Origin: Nitrosomonas supralitoralis
GTDB taxonomy: Bacteria; Pseudomonadota; Gammaproteobacteria; Burkholderiales; Nitrosomonadaceae
Assembly (NCBI RefSeq): GCF_003011925.2
Contig: NZ_PXXU01000008.1
Location: 32,537 to 96,536, forward strand
Direction: 5' to 3'
Length of the DNA: 64,000 nt
The position numbers and the translations under genes are program-made. How positions within the stretch are numbered: position 1 is the stretch's first letter; each line of letters opens with the position of its first letter. Shown here piece after piece: positions 9,360 to 17,508 of the stretch. The notes under the pieces were generated by a model. The model saw nothing but the letters and a program-made list of their open reading frames with translations. It was not told where the DNA came from and made no database searches.

Positions 9360-10178
9360 TTATTCAATCTTCAATGTATCAAAGTTGATGTGTGCAGGAG
9401 GCGGGGGCGTTTTCAACTTCATCTCCTCCAATGCTATGACAACGTGATCGGCGATGATCAAATTGCGAAACCATTTGTGGTTGGCTGGTACGATATGCCA
9501 GGGTGCAGACTCGATACTGGTGGCCGCCATCATGGTTTCGAATGCTTCAATATAGTTTCCCCAGAATTTTCGCTCTTCGAGATCTGCTTCACTGAATTTC
9601 CAGCGTTTCTGCGGATTGTTGATGCGCTCTTCCAATCGATTTTTCTGCTCATCTTTCGAAATATGCAAAAAGAACTTCAATATCACCGTGCCACTTTCGG
9701 ATAATAATTCCTCAAATTCCTTGATCTGATTAAACCGTTGCTTGATCACCTTGTCTGATAGCAACCCATGCACTCGGGTAATCAACACGTCCTCGTAATG
9801 CGAACGATTGAAAATGCCAATCTGTCCTTTGGCAGGTGCTTTCTGATGCACGCGCCACAGAAAATCATGACCAAGCTCTTCTGCAGAAGGTGTTTTGAAC
9901 GTCACTACTTTGCATCCCTGCGGATTGACACCGGACATCACATGCTTGATCGTGCCATCCTTGCCGCTGGTATCCATTCCTTGCAATACAATCAGCAATG
10001 CCCGAGTGCTGTTGGCGTACAATCGTTCTTGCAGCTCGCTCAATTTGTCGATCAATTTTTTTGTAACCGCTTTGGATTTTTCCTTACCTTGCCTGTTTTT
10101 CTCGTAACTGCCCGTATCGTCAGGATCGCATTGTGATAATCTGATTTTGTTGCCAGGTTTTATTTGGTAGTTTTTCAT
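9360..10178 (-). CDS. ppk2: PPK2-family polyphosphate:nucleotide phosphotransferase
   Basis: A 272-aa cytoplasmic kinase of the polyphosphate kinase 2 family. These enzymes move phosphate between polyphosphate and nucleoside mono- or diphosphates. Walker A is at 67-75 (GMDTSGKDG). The lid and Walker B region is at 121-132 (GIFNRSHYEDVL). The length matches single-domain PPK2. Whether it prefers AMP, ADP or GDP cannot be settled by eye. It is upstream of the CYTH-CHAD gene and likely in one transcript with it. Confidence 0.92.
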   Translation of the reverse strand: MKNYQIKPGNKIRLSQCDPDDTGSYEKNRQGKEKSKAVTKKLIDKLSELQERLYANSTRALLIVLQGMDTSGKDGTIKHVMSGVNPQGCKVVTFKTPSAEELGHDFLWRVHQKAPAKGQIGIFNRSHYEDVLITRVHGLLSDKVIKQRFNQIKEFEELLSESGTVILKFFLHISKDEQKNRLEERINNPQKRWKFSEADLEERKFWGNYIEAFETMMAATSIESAPWHIVPANHKWFRNLIIADHVVIALEEMKLKTPPPPAHINFDTLKIE

Positions 10179-10253
10179 TTTAATTGATGAATTGCTTGAA
10201 TCATGTTTTTATGAATGAAATTTCCTTCTTATTCATCTCGTCATCATCAGTTG

Positions 10254-11318
10254 TCAGGGTGTAATAGCAACGGGCGAATTTGTTACTGGCATTTCATTTC
10301 CAGAATAAATTCCAATCCATGCAATGCCATCATTGCCGATAGTGCCTCGGAACATGCCTCTGGTGTTGAACCGCATCGAATAATGACCTTCTGCATTGAG
10401 AACGATCAGACCACCATCGCCGCCGATAGCGGCGATTTCTCTCAGCGCGTTATCGGCTGCTTCTGCGATGGGAGTGCGCAGTAAGTGAACCTGCGCTGCG
10501 GTGCTGAATGCAGCTGCAGTGCGAATGAACATTTCTCCGGTGCCGGTTGCGGATACCGCAACCGAACGGTTATCCGCATAGGTTCCGGCACCAATGATGG
10601 GGGAATCTCCAACACGTCCAAAACGTTTGTTGGTAAGACCGCCGGTTGATGTGCCGGCTGCAAGATTGCCATAACGATCCAATGCGACAGCTCCGACCGT
10701 TCCACGTTTTTCGTCCTTGCCAGGTTGTGGTATGCCGAAATCGACATCATGATCAAGTAGCACGCGTTCTTCAGCAATCGCTTTTTGTAGTTGCTTCCAG
10801 CGGAATTCGGTATAAAAATAGGATGGATCGACAATTTCCAGCCCCTGTTCGGCCGCAAAGGTTTCGGCACCCTGGCCGATCAGCATGACATGCTCGCTTT
10901 GGGTCATCACCGCATGTGCGGCGCGAATCGGATTGCGAATTGTGGTGATAGCGGCAACGGCGCCTGCCATGCGTGTTGCACCATCCATGATCGATGCATC
11001 CAGTTCATTGCGTCCGGCATGGGTGAATACCGCACCTCTGCCCGCATTGAACAATGGTGAATCTTCCATCACTACAATTGCTGCGGACACAGCATCTATG
11101 CTGCTGCCGCCTGCCTTGAGTATGACATAACCCGCAGCTAGTGATTGTGCAAGCACTTGCGTATACGCTTGCTCGCGCTCCGCAGTCAGTTTGCTGCGCT
11201 CAATCGAGCCGGCACCACCGTGAATCACCAGGCGGATCGGCGGAGTGTCGGGCTGAGCCAAATTTGTTTGTAAAGTCATCAATAACAAAATCAGAATATA
11301 AAAGAGCGAGCGCATCAT
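10254..11318 (-). CDS. Exported isoaspartyl peptidase/L-asparaginase (Ntn hydrolase)
   Basis: A 354-aa plant-type asparaginase precursor that should self-cleave into alpha and beta subunits and hydrolyse isoaspartyl dipeptides or asparagine. The predicted nucleophile is Thr207 in KRGTVGAVALD, with cleavage before it. The GTSTGGLTNKRFGRVGDSP segment that shapes the active site is intact. Residues 1-21 form a signal peptide, so the enzyme should be periplasmic; many bacterial homologues are cytoplasmic. It stands alone between the PPK2 and L,D-transpeptidase genes, all on the minus strand. Confidence 0.92.
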   Translation of the reverse strand: MMRSLFYILILLLMTLQTNLAQPDTPPIRLVIHGGAGSIERSKLTAEREQAYTQVLAQSLAAGYVILKAGGSSIDAVSAAIVVMEDSPLFNAGRGAVFTHAGRNELDASIMDGATRMAGAVAAITTIRNPIRAAHAVMTQSEHVMLIGQGAETFAAEQGLEIVDPSYFYTEFRWKQLQKAIAEERVLLDHDVDFGIPQPGKDEKRGTVGAVALDRYGNLAAGTSTGGLTNKRFGRVGDSPIIGAGTYADNRSVAVSATGTGEMFIRTAAAFSTAAQVHLLRTPIAEAADNALREIAAIGGDGGLIVLNAEGHYSMRFNTRGMFRGTIGNDGIAWIGIYSGNEMPVTNSPVAITP

Positions 11319-11627
11319 CGCGGTCTCTTCAAATTGATCGGTAAGTTTTATGCAGCTTGAATATTGATGAAAATGTATTGAATCTTAGTCGAGCTGTCAA
11401 ATGAAATACTGCAATTGATCGGAGCAAGCAGGCTTAGATTTGTCATTCGTTACCAAGCAGTGTACGAAGATTCTCAATCAGATTTTTCCTTAGCGATAGT
11501 GTTTGTTTCACGCAATAGATAAAAAAGGGAGATTCCGCCAGTTATGCAGGTATGAGCCAAGGTGATGAATAAGTTAGCTGAATTTTCTATGCCCTTATTC
11601 AGAAATTATAAAAAATATTGTGCCATT
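11319..11627 (-). other. Intergenic stretch with a broken small membrane-protein frame
   Basis: Directly after the L,D-transpeptidase stop, an ATG at 11626 opens a minus-strand frame. It hits TAA at codon 7 and then stays open to a TGA at 11474-11476. The downstream part reads as a short hydrophobic helix (TLAHTCITGGISLFYLL) with a charged tail. It may be a decayed small membrane-protein gene. There is no Shine-Dalgarno site, so no gene is called. Confidence 0.3.
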
Positions 11628-12815
11628 CTAACGAGTTTGTACTTCTTCTGTATTGGTCATTTCCATGACAGCGGCGGCTGTTAATTGTCCTTCCATGTTA
11701 CCGTCCCAGGTTGCATTGAATGGCAGTGTGTTTTGTACGCGTTTTGCGAGATCAAGGTAGGTTTGTAACGTCAACTCAGGCTGTGTGACTGGTGTCGCAA
11801 TAGCACGTGGATTCTGAATGACCTCATCGAAGAGTACTGGGTTGATTTGAACCTGAGGTCGTGTGTCAAGTTTTGCTTTGGATGAAGAGCGTGCAGCAGT
11901 TAAAGAGTTTTTTAACAATATACTGTGATTACGCTTGTCGTCTTCCAAGACAGCGTAGCTCTGCAGATACAGCGTGTTATCGCGCCAACCAAGCATATGA
12001 GGCTGATTTACGACGCGAACCGGTGTGCCTATGGACACTTCGTTATAAATGAATGCGATATCTTCCGGATACATGCGTAGACAACCGTGGCTGCCGCGCA
12101 AGCCAACACTCGGTGGTTTGTCGGTACCATGAATGGCGTAACTTGGCCAAGCAAGTCTGAGCACATGAGCTCCCATTGGATTGTCGGGTCCCGGTGGAAC
12201 GACGGCAGGGAGTGGATTGCCATTTTTGGCATATTCTTTCCGAATGGAAGGTGTTGGTATCCAACTGGGATTTTCATTTTTGGCTGTGATCCGTGTCATA
12301 CCTTCCGGAGTTTTCCACTCCACGCGTCCGATACCGACCGGATGCGTGATGACTCTTTGCGGATCCCCACTTTTGGTTTTCGGAAAATAAAACAATCTCA
12401 TTGCGGCGAGATTGATCACAATGCCTTCACGTGGGGCATCCGGCAAGACGAACTGGGTAGGGATCACGATTTTTGTACCGGCTTTCGGTAGCCAGGGATC
12501 GACCTCGGGATTAGCACTGACGATTTCTTCATAACCCAAATTAAAACGCCGGGCGATGTCGGAAAGTGTGTCGTCCTTGTGGGCGGTAATGATTTGTAAT
12601 TTACCCACCACATCTTCACGGGCAGAGTCGAAACTGTATTCATGGCTGGCGATCGGCATAGGCAATGAACGAACTACTGGACTGACTAATTCTTTGGGTT
12701 GGGATAAAAATGATTGACAGCCGGTCAAAAAGAAAAGACTGCCGAGAAAGCCGTAGGTCAGAATATAATACAGCGATGGTGAAAGTGTTTTGGTTATACT
12801 GATCATGAGGGTCAC
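11628..12815 (-). CDS. L,D-transpeptidase lipoprotein with LysM domain
   Basis: A 395-aa envelope enzyme that cross-links peptidoglycan or attaches proteins to it (ErfK/YbiS/YnhG type). It has a lipobox FLTGC (Cys33), a LysM peptidoglycan-binding module (about 77-120, DDTLSDIARRFNLGYEEI) and a YkuD catalytic domain (about 130-275). The active-site signature is intact: His229-Gly230, then SHGCLRM with Cys245 as nucleophile. About 120 residues follow the catalytic core without a recognised domain. Start GTG 12815; ATG 12806 is equally possible. Confidence 0.93.
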   Translation of the reverse strand: MTLMISITKTLSPSLYYILTYGFLGSLFFLTGCQSFLSQPKELVSPVVRSLPMPIASHEYSFDSAREDVVGKLQIITAHKDDTLSDIARRFNLGYEEIVSANPEVDPWLPKAGTKIVIPTQFVLPDAPREGIVINLAAMRLFYFPKTKSGDPQRVITHPVGIGRVEWKTPEGMTRITAKNENPSWIPTPSIRKEYAKNGNPLPAVVPPGPDNPMGAHVLRLAWPSYAIHGTDKPPSVGLRGSHGCLRMYPEDIAFIYNEVSIGTPVRVVNQPHMLGWRDNTLYLQSYAVLEDDKRNHSILLKNSLTAARSSSKAKLDTRPQVQINPVLFDEVIQNPRAIATPVTQPELTLQTYLDLAKRVQNTLPFNATWDGNMEGQLTAAAVMEMTNTEEVQTR

Positions 12816-13180
12816 GAAACAATAGAGTCATCAATGGTACGCCAATTTACATGTTTTTTCTTCATGGCTCAATAATTAGTGATCAATAGAATTCCATGGG
12901 TTAAGGGAACAGGCCAGTCTTGAAGACTAAAATATTTTCCGGATATTCGCAAACTACTAGCAAAGATAAGCGTATTGTTTTCGGCTGAATAACATAGAGA
13001 GCCACAGGAACTGCTATGAGTAGCGAGGTATAAACTCACGATATGACAGATTACCCAGCTTCTGATTGCAAATGTTTCATACTTACCCACACTGATTTGA
13101 CAGGATAACAAATGCATCAACAACCCGATTTATTTTTCAACGAAAATTCGGATATTAGCTAACAAACATCAGACAATTCT
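12816..13180. other. Divergent intergenic region
   Basis: 365 bases between the L,D-transpeptidase gene (minus) and the J-domain gene (plus). Promoters for both are expected here. I saw no convincing small gene or palindrome. Confidence 0.35.
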
Positions 13181-14275
13181 ATGCTTACACTTACATTAAT
13201 AGCTCAGGATAATCAGCTATCGCCGGGTCAGCAGCGCTTTAACCAGATACTGGAACGCATAGATAAATTGAAGATGCAACTGGTTGAGGTGCAGGCGATG
13301 TGTGATACACATCGCCCTGTATACCATCAGAGACTGTCACCCCTCCGTGAGCATCATAGGATATGTGTACGTGAAATGATTTTTTTCCTGGATAAACGTT
13401 TGCAACGCAGGGGATTAACTGTCCAGCAAGAACGCACAGCCGAAATCATACTTTGCAATCTCAGTATGCAATTGATCGAACAAGGAGATGAGGAAATGAG
13501 AGTGCTGCATGATAAGCACAGCAGAGAAAGTTTGGCGCAGAAGGAGCAAGCCGCCATGATGGACATGCGTGACAAGATGGAAGACATGCTGGGCGAGCCC
13601 TTGGACGATGATGAGTCACTGGAAACCGCTCATGATGTGTTTAGAGCTGGTATGGAACGTTTGCGAGAAGTGGAAGCTGCTGAACAGGAAGCACGTCAAC
13701 AGGCCCGGACTCGCAAAAAGAAGCCCAGTGCAGCTCAACTCCAGGCCAAAGCCGAGCAGGAAGCAGCAGAAACCACACTGCGCAAGGTTTTTCGTCAATT
13801 GGTCAGCGCCTTGCATCCTGATCGTGCCTGTGATTCTGATGAGCGTGACAGAAAAACTGTACTAATGAGCGAAGCCAATGCCGCTTACGATCGCCGTGAT
13901 CTAGTAGCCCTGCTGCAGATCCAACTGGGCGTTGCATTAACCAACCCTGCAACCATTGCAAAAATGACCGAAGAAAAAATTACTTCCTTGACGCTATTAC
14001 TCAAACAGCAAGCCCTGGAACTGGAAATTGAGCTGCATCATCAGCGTCACGATGCGCGCTATGAATTTGGCCTGAAATCCTGTGAAAATTTGAGTGAAGC
14101 TAATCTTAATCGCAATCTCAGGGTGAGAGAATCGTCTCTCGAAAGAGATTTGATCAGGATGCAGCAGGATTTGCAACAGCTGACCGATGACAAGTACTTC
14201 AGGCGCTGGTTAAAAGATCAAAAACGGCTATCAGAGAAACCTCGCGTCGATGTTTTTGATGACTGGAGATATTGA
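13181..14275 (+). CDS. J-domain (DnaJ-like) protein with flanking coiled coils
   Basis: A 364-aa soluble protein whose recognisable part is a J-domain-like segment around 190-245, with HPD at 212-214 (SALHPDRACDSDERDRK) and the following helix (MSEANAAYDRRDLVALLQIQ). Unlike DnaJ, the J domain is internal. It is flanked by long charged helices (about 90-190 and 265-350) likely to form coiled coils. It has no Gly/Phe region or zinc finger. By family knowledge, a J domain would recruit a DnaK-type Hsp70; the client is unknown. Confidence 0.75.
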   Translation: MLTLTLIAQDNQLSPGQQRFNQILERIDKLKMQLVEVQAMCDTHRPVYHQRLSPLREHHRICVREMIFFLDKRLQRRGLTVQQERTAEIILCNLSMQLIEQGDEEMRVLHDKHSRESLAQKEQAAMMDMRDKMEDMLGEPLDDDESLETAHDVFRAGMERLREVEAAEQEARQQARTRKKKPSAAQLQAKAEQEAAETTLRKVFRQLVSALHPDRACDSDERDRKTVLMSEANAAYDRRDLVALLQIQLGVALTNPATIAKMTEEKITSLTLLLKQQALELEIELHHQRHDARYEFGLKSCENLSEANLNRNLRVRESSLERDLIRMQQDLQQLTDDKYFRRWLKDQKRLSEKPRVDVFDDWRY

Positions 14276-14340
14276 TTAATACTGGGAAAATAAGACTCTG
14301 GGTAAGAGAAAGAGATGTTGCGAAAGATATAAAAAGAAAA

Positions 14341-14376
14341 AAAACCCCAGAAAGATATTTGTCATTCTGGGGTTTT
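14341..14376. terminator. Bidirectional rho-independent terminator
   Basis: Arms 14341-14352 (aaaaccccagaa) and 14365-14376 (ttctggggtttt) form a perfect 12-bp stem with a 12-base loop, giving an A-tract before and a T-tract after it. It lies between the convergent J-domain and PEP-CTERM genes and can serve both. Confidence 0.88.
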
Positions 14377-14389
14377 GCATCAATTTTAC

Positions 14390-14770
14390 TTAAACTATAA
14401 CTATTTTGCGGCGATGTGCAATAAAACCTATTAGACCAAGACCAGCCAGCAACATAGCATAGGTCTCTGGTTCTGGAACGGCTGTAACATGAATTAAATC
14501 CGATTCGATAGCATCGATTCCACGTGCAAACACATCGAATTTGTAATCACCCACTGCCATGCCCGTAATTGAGACTTCGAACGTACGCGATGAACCTCCT
14601 GGCACGTCATTGCAGCCCAGCACATCGGTACAAGTGTAGGTGATGCTTAAACCATCACCAAAGAATGTGCTGCCAAAGTTTAAATCAACCACCGAAGCAG
14701 CCAGGCTAATCTGAGCAGTTACGGCATCGACAAAGGCTTCGCTGGACAGACTTGTAAAGTTGTTGGTCAA
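14390..14770 (-). pseudogene. PEP-CTERM protein fragment, N-terminus missing
   Basis: The 126-codon frame ends in a textbook PEP-CTERM sorting tail: VPEPETYAMLLAGLGLIGF followed by the basic AHRRK. Such proteins are exported, cleaved by an exosortase and often linked to exopolysaccharide. The upstream part is beta-rich (FEVSITGMAVGDYKFDVFARG). The frame opens at TTG 14770, and the in-frame extension to a TAA near 14831 adds more beta-strand sequence but no signal peptide. Without one the protein could not enter the export route, so this is probably a truncated or frameshifted gene. Confidence 0.7.
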
Positions 14771-15412
14771 CGAACCGCCTGTTGATATTAATATCGCTTC
14801 AACCTTTAGTGAAAAATTGACCTGACCTAAAAGTTATGCGTAAGGTAGGCAATTCTCCTTAATAGCTCTATATATTCTGCATAAGGAAAGATATTGCCAG
14901 TGGGAAATTGCATACAGAAATTATTTAGCTGTATAGCAAGAATTTAGAAAGCAAGTCTCTGACCTGTATACTATAGATTCATGGCAAGTCATTGCAGATC
15001 ATGAATTTTAAGGAGCTGGAAAAATAATCATTAAGTGTTCATGTTGATGTATTACGCTGTGTAGGGTATCGAAATATTGGTATATAGTATTTGTGAAAGT
15101 ATGTATGAGTGAAGTAATGGGATGGTTGAGGGTATATGATTTATGAGCCAGTAGCATAGAGTTTGTGGGGCAGGAGTTTCAATAGATCTATATTCAATTT
15201 GATATTATCATTGAAAGAATAGAGGCTTTAAATTGCAGATTTATTAATGTAAATGCCAAGGGTTTTTCGGTCCTTCTTACAGAGTACTGAAAACTGTATA
15301 GAGAGATTCCGTATTGATGAAGTCAAGCTATTGTGTTGGAATAAAACGGGATTTTTAATACTTGCATCAGGTTTGGGTATTTTAAAATTGCATGGTAATC
15401 GGGAGAATATTA
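14771..15412. other. Intergenic stretch, possible remains of the PEP-CTERM gene
   Basis: About 640 AT-rich bases. The first 60 bases next to the PEP-CTERM fragment continue its open frame on the minus strand. Beyond that I find no signal-peptide coding stretch in any frame and no other gene. Confidence 0.35.
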
Positions 15413-15742
15413 ATGGCTGAGCAGAATGACGTGCCGATCGAGAATAAAACGGAAACAACTGGAGGCCATGTTTTGCAAGTCAATGTCAGAATGCAACAGG
15501 GCGAGCATGCCGGTCAGCCGCTATATTCAAATTTTGTATCGGTTCAAGGGGGGCAGGGGATTGTTATTGTAGATTTTGGATTCCTTGATCCTCAGACCAT
15601 GCATACATTGAATCGATTGGTGCGTGCGGGCGAGAAAATACCAGATACTGTTGGAGCAAGAATGTCGTGCCGGATCGCTCTCAGCGTTGAAGCTGCGCAT
15701 AATTTAGCGCATCAGCTCAATCAATTGTTGCCAAAGAAATAG
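15413..15742 (+). CDS. DUF3467-like protein, copy 1
   Basis: A 109-aa soluble protein of unknown function. The core (GQPLYSNFVSVQGGQGIVIV, DFGFLDPQT) and the closing helix (SVEAAHNLAHQLNQLL) match the general pattern of DUF3467: YSN near the start, an acidic FGF-D strand, and an R-x-A/S strand followed by an AxxLxxxL helix. The start ATG 15413 has a GGGAG seven bases upstream. It is clearly paralogous to the gene starting at 15834 and lies 91 bases before it. Confidence 0.75.
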   Translation: MAEQNDVPIENKTETTGGHVLQVNVRMQQGEHAGQPLYSNFVSVQGGQGIVIVDFGFLDPQTMHTLNRLVRAGEKIPDTVGARMSCRIALSVEAAHNLAHQLNQLLPKK

Positions 15743-15833
15743 CCGACATTTTCTAACCTTATGTTTAGATAATTTGATTTTAAGGGTTGATGTGCATTTT
15801 ATGTAATTAATATTATTTAAGTGGGGGAAGCAT

Positions 15834-16304
15834 ATGGCTGATGAAACAGATAGTTTGACTCAGGACAAAGCTGAAACAGTTCAACCAGCCACGAGGCAGG
15901 TTAGTATCAGGATGTTGCCGGGAGAACAGACGGGACAGCCACTGTATTCAAATTTCTCAGCCGTGAATGGCGGACAAGGCGTTGTGCTGATCGATTTCGG
16001 TTTTCTCGATCCGCAGAACTTGAATATTTTGAAACAAGCCACCAAATCGGGTGAAAAGCTACCTGATGCGATCAATGTGAAATTGTCCAGCAGGACGGCA
16101 ATCAGTATTGATGCGGCTCATCATTTGTCTCAGCAGCTTAATCAGTTACTCAGTGCAAAGCCTCCCTCTGTTGTTGTGCAAAACCATCAAGACACGACCA
16201 GTTCAGAGATACAGGCTGATCCAGATCCGAAGAATGATAGCTTGGATACTCAGAAAAGTGATAAAGGCGGTTTTCGATTTCCCTGGTCGAAAAAAAACAG
16301 CTAA
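15834..16304 (+). CDS. DUF3467-like protein, copy 2 with C-terminal tail
   Basis: A 156-aa paralogue of the preceding gene. It shares the pattern GQPLYSNF, GGQGVVLIDFGFLDPQN, then SIDAAHHLSQQLNQLL. It carries an extra tail of about 45 residues that is polar and ends in a basic, aromatic patch (GGFRFPWSKKNS). A strong GGGGGA site precedes the ATG. The pair probably arose by tandem duplication. The tail may anchor it to a partner or membrane; this is inference. Confidence 0.75.
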   Translation: MADETDSLTQDKAETVQPATRQVSIRMLPGEQTGQPLYSNFSAVNGGQGVVLIDFGFLDPQNLNILKQATKSGEKLPDAINVKLSSRTAISIDAAHHLSQQLNQLLSAKPPSVVVQNHQDTTSSEIQADPDPKNDSLDTQKSDKGGFRFPWSKKNS

Positions 16305-16407
16305 TTTTCATTGCAGGACCATATTGCGATCCCCTGATTGCTCAATTTTTCCTGACCGACTGGGGGGATTCGAGATTGATTGGATTGTAGAATAGAGGTT
16401 GATTCTG

Positions 16408-16458
16408 TATCCGTCAGTCTAATGAATTTAGCGTTTCAATTCGTCAGACAGACGGATA
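16408..16458. terminator. Imperfect hairpin between convergent genes
   Basis: Outer arms 16408-16415 (tatccgtc) and 16451-16458 (gacggata) are complementary, with weaker inner pairing (agtct with agac). It lies between the convergent DUF3467-like and cupredoxin genes. No T-tract is obvious, so the terminator role is tentative. Confidence 0.35.
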
Positions 16459-16485
16459 AATCAAAGTTGAACAATACGATACTGC

Positions 16486-17508
16486 TTAGTCACTCTTTTT
16501 ACGCAGTGGAATTTTCTTGAATAGTGGTACGAGAAATAATCCAAGCAGTGCGCCGATCAGCACCATTCCGTAATTCTTCAGAGTGATGTTGGAAAACTCG
16601 GTCATTTCCAATGTGAGTAAATTATTTTCAGTTTTATCAGAGGATTTATTAGAAACTTTCGGCAAATCCTCAGCTTCATAGCGATCGGTTAAATTGTACG
16701 GTGTTAAGCCTGGGATGCTGGGAATATCTTCACCTCCCTTACCAACCACTAATTGCGCCTTCATGCCTTTTTCCATGTGCTGAGATATGTCGCAGTGCAC
16801 TAGGTAGGTGTCATCGGAGCCGGGTACGATAATCGTGCCGGATACGGTTCTGGGGCCGGTGACTTCCAGATGAAACATACCATACTTGTATAGGTATTTA
16901 GGTAAGCCGTGCATCATAAACTGGTGGCGGATATTATCTTCATTGATGAAGTGCCAAGTGACTTTCGAGCAGGGCTTCACATGCCACTGCTGCTGATCAA
17001 ATGCAAAAGCGGTTCCCGGAAATTTTGCAGAATACTTTCTACCACCACGCACGGTAATCTCGACTTCTTCCGAAATGCTTTGACAGCTACTGGGCAGTTT
17101 ATCCAGATTCTGCCCCATGATCATAGTGCCTTCATGATCCATGATATGGTCATCGTGGTCCATGTGGTGATGGTGATGGAGATCGCCATGTTCCGTCGCC
17201 TGGGTATCGGTATCGTGAGTACTGTGATCAATGTCGTGTTCATGACCATGATCGGCGGCGACTCCATGCTCAGTTGCATGTTTTACTGCCGGGCCAGCCT
17301 CTTTGCTGATGGTATGGCCACTGTGGTCATGCTTATCCTGATTCATACTATGTCCACTATGATCATGCTCATCTTGACTCATGTCGTGACCGCTATGGTC
17401 ATGCTGATCGTGTTGTTCACTAGGATTGACTTGCTGTTGCGCAATTGCATGCGTATTGAAAGCCAGGATACCAGCGAGTAAGAAAGTAATTGCTGTAAAT
17501 TTAGCCAT
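16486..17508 (-). CDS. His-rich membrane-anchored cupredoxin
   Basis: A 340-aa exported copper protein. Residues 1-23 are a signal peptide. Residues 30-130 are extremely His/Asp/Met-rich, with three HDHSGH-type repeats and a HHHHH run, a likely metal-binding or storage arm. A plastocyanin/azurin-type cupredoxin (about 145-258) has a full type 1 copper set: His195, then Cys239-x4-His244-x4-Met249. One membrane helix (about 313-330) and a basic tail anchor it. It overlaps the end of the multicopper oxidase gene by 8 bases, with its own GGGAG site inside that gene, so the two are co-translated. It is a likely electron or copper partner of the oxidase. Confidence 0.88.
   Translation of the reverse strand: MAKFTAITFLLAGILAFNTHAIAQQQVNPSEQHDQHDHSGHDMSQDEHDHSGHSMNQDKHDHSGHTISKEAGPAVKHATEHGVAADHGHEHDIDHSTHDTDTQATEHGDLHHHHHMDHDDHIMDHEGTMIMGQNLDKLPSSCQSISEEVEITVRGGRKYSAKFPGTAFAFDQQQWHVKPCSKVTWHFINEDNIRHQFMMHGLPKYLYKYGMFHLEVTGPRTVSGTIIVPGSDDTYLVHCDISQHMEKGMKAQLVVGKGGEDIPSIPGLTPYNLTDRYEAEDLPKVSNKSSDKTENNLLTLEMTEFSNITLKNYGMVLIGALLGLFLVPLFKKIPLRKKSD

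Noticed and set aside
14831..14875. AAGGAG followed by TTG as a start for the PEP-CTERM gene
   Set aside because: That TTG is in another frame and meets a stop after about 17 codons, so it cannot restore the protein.
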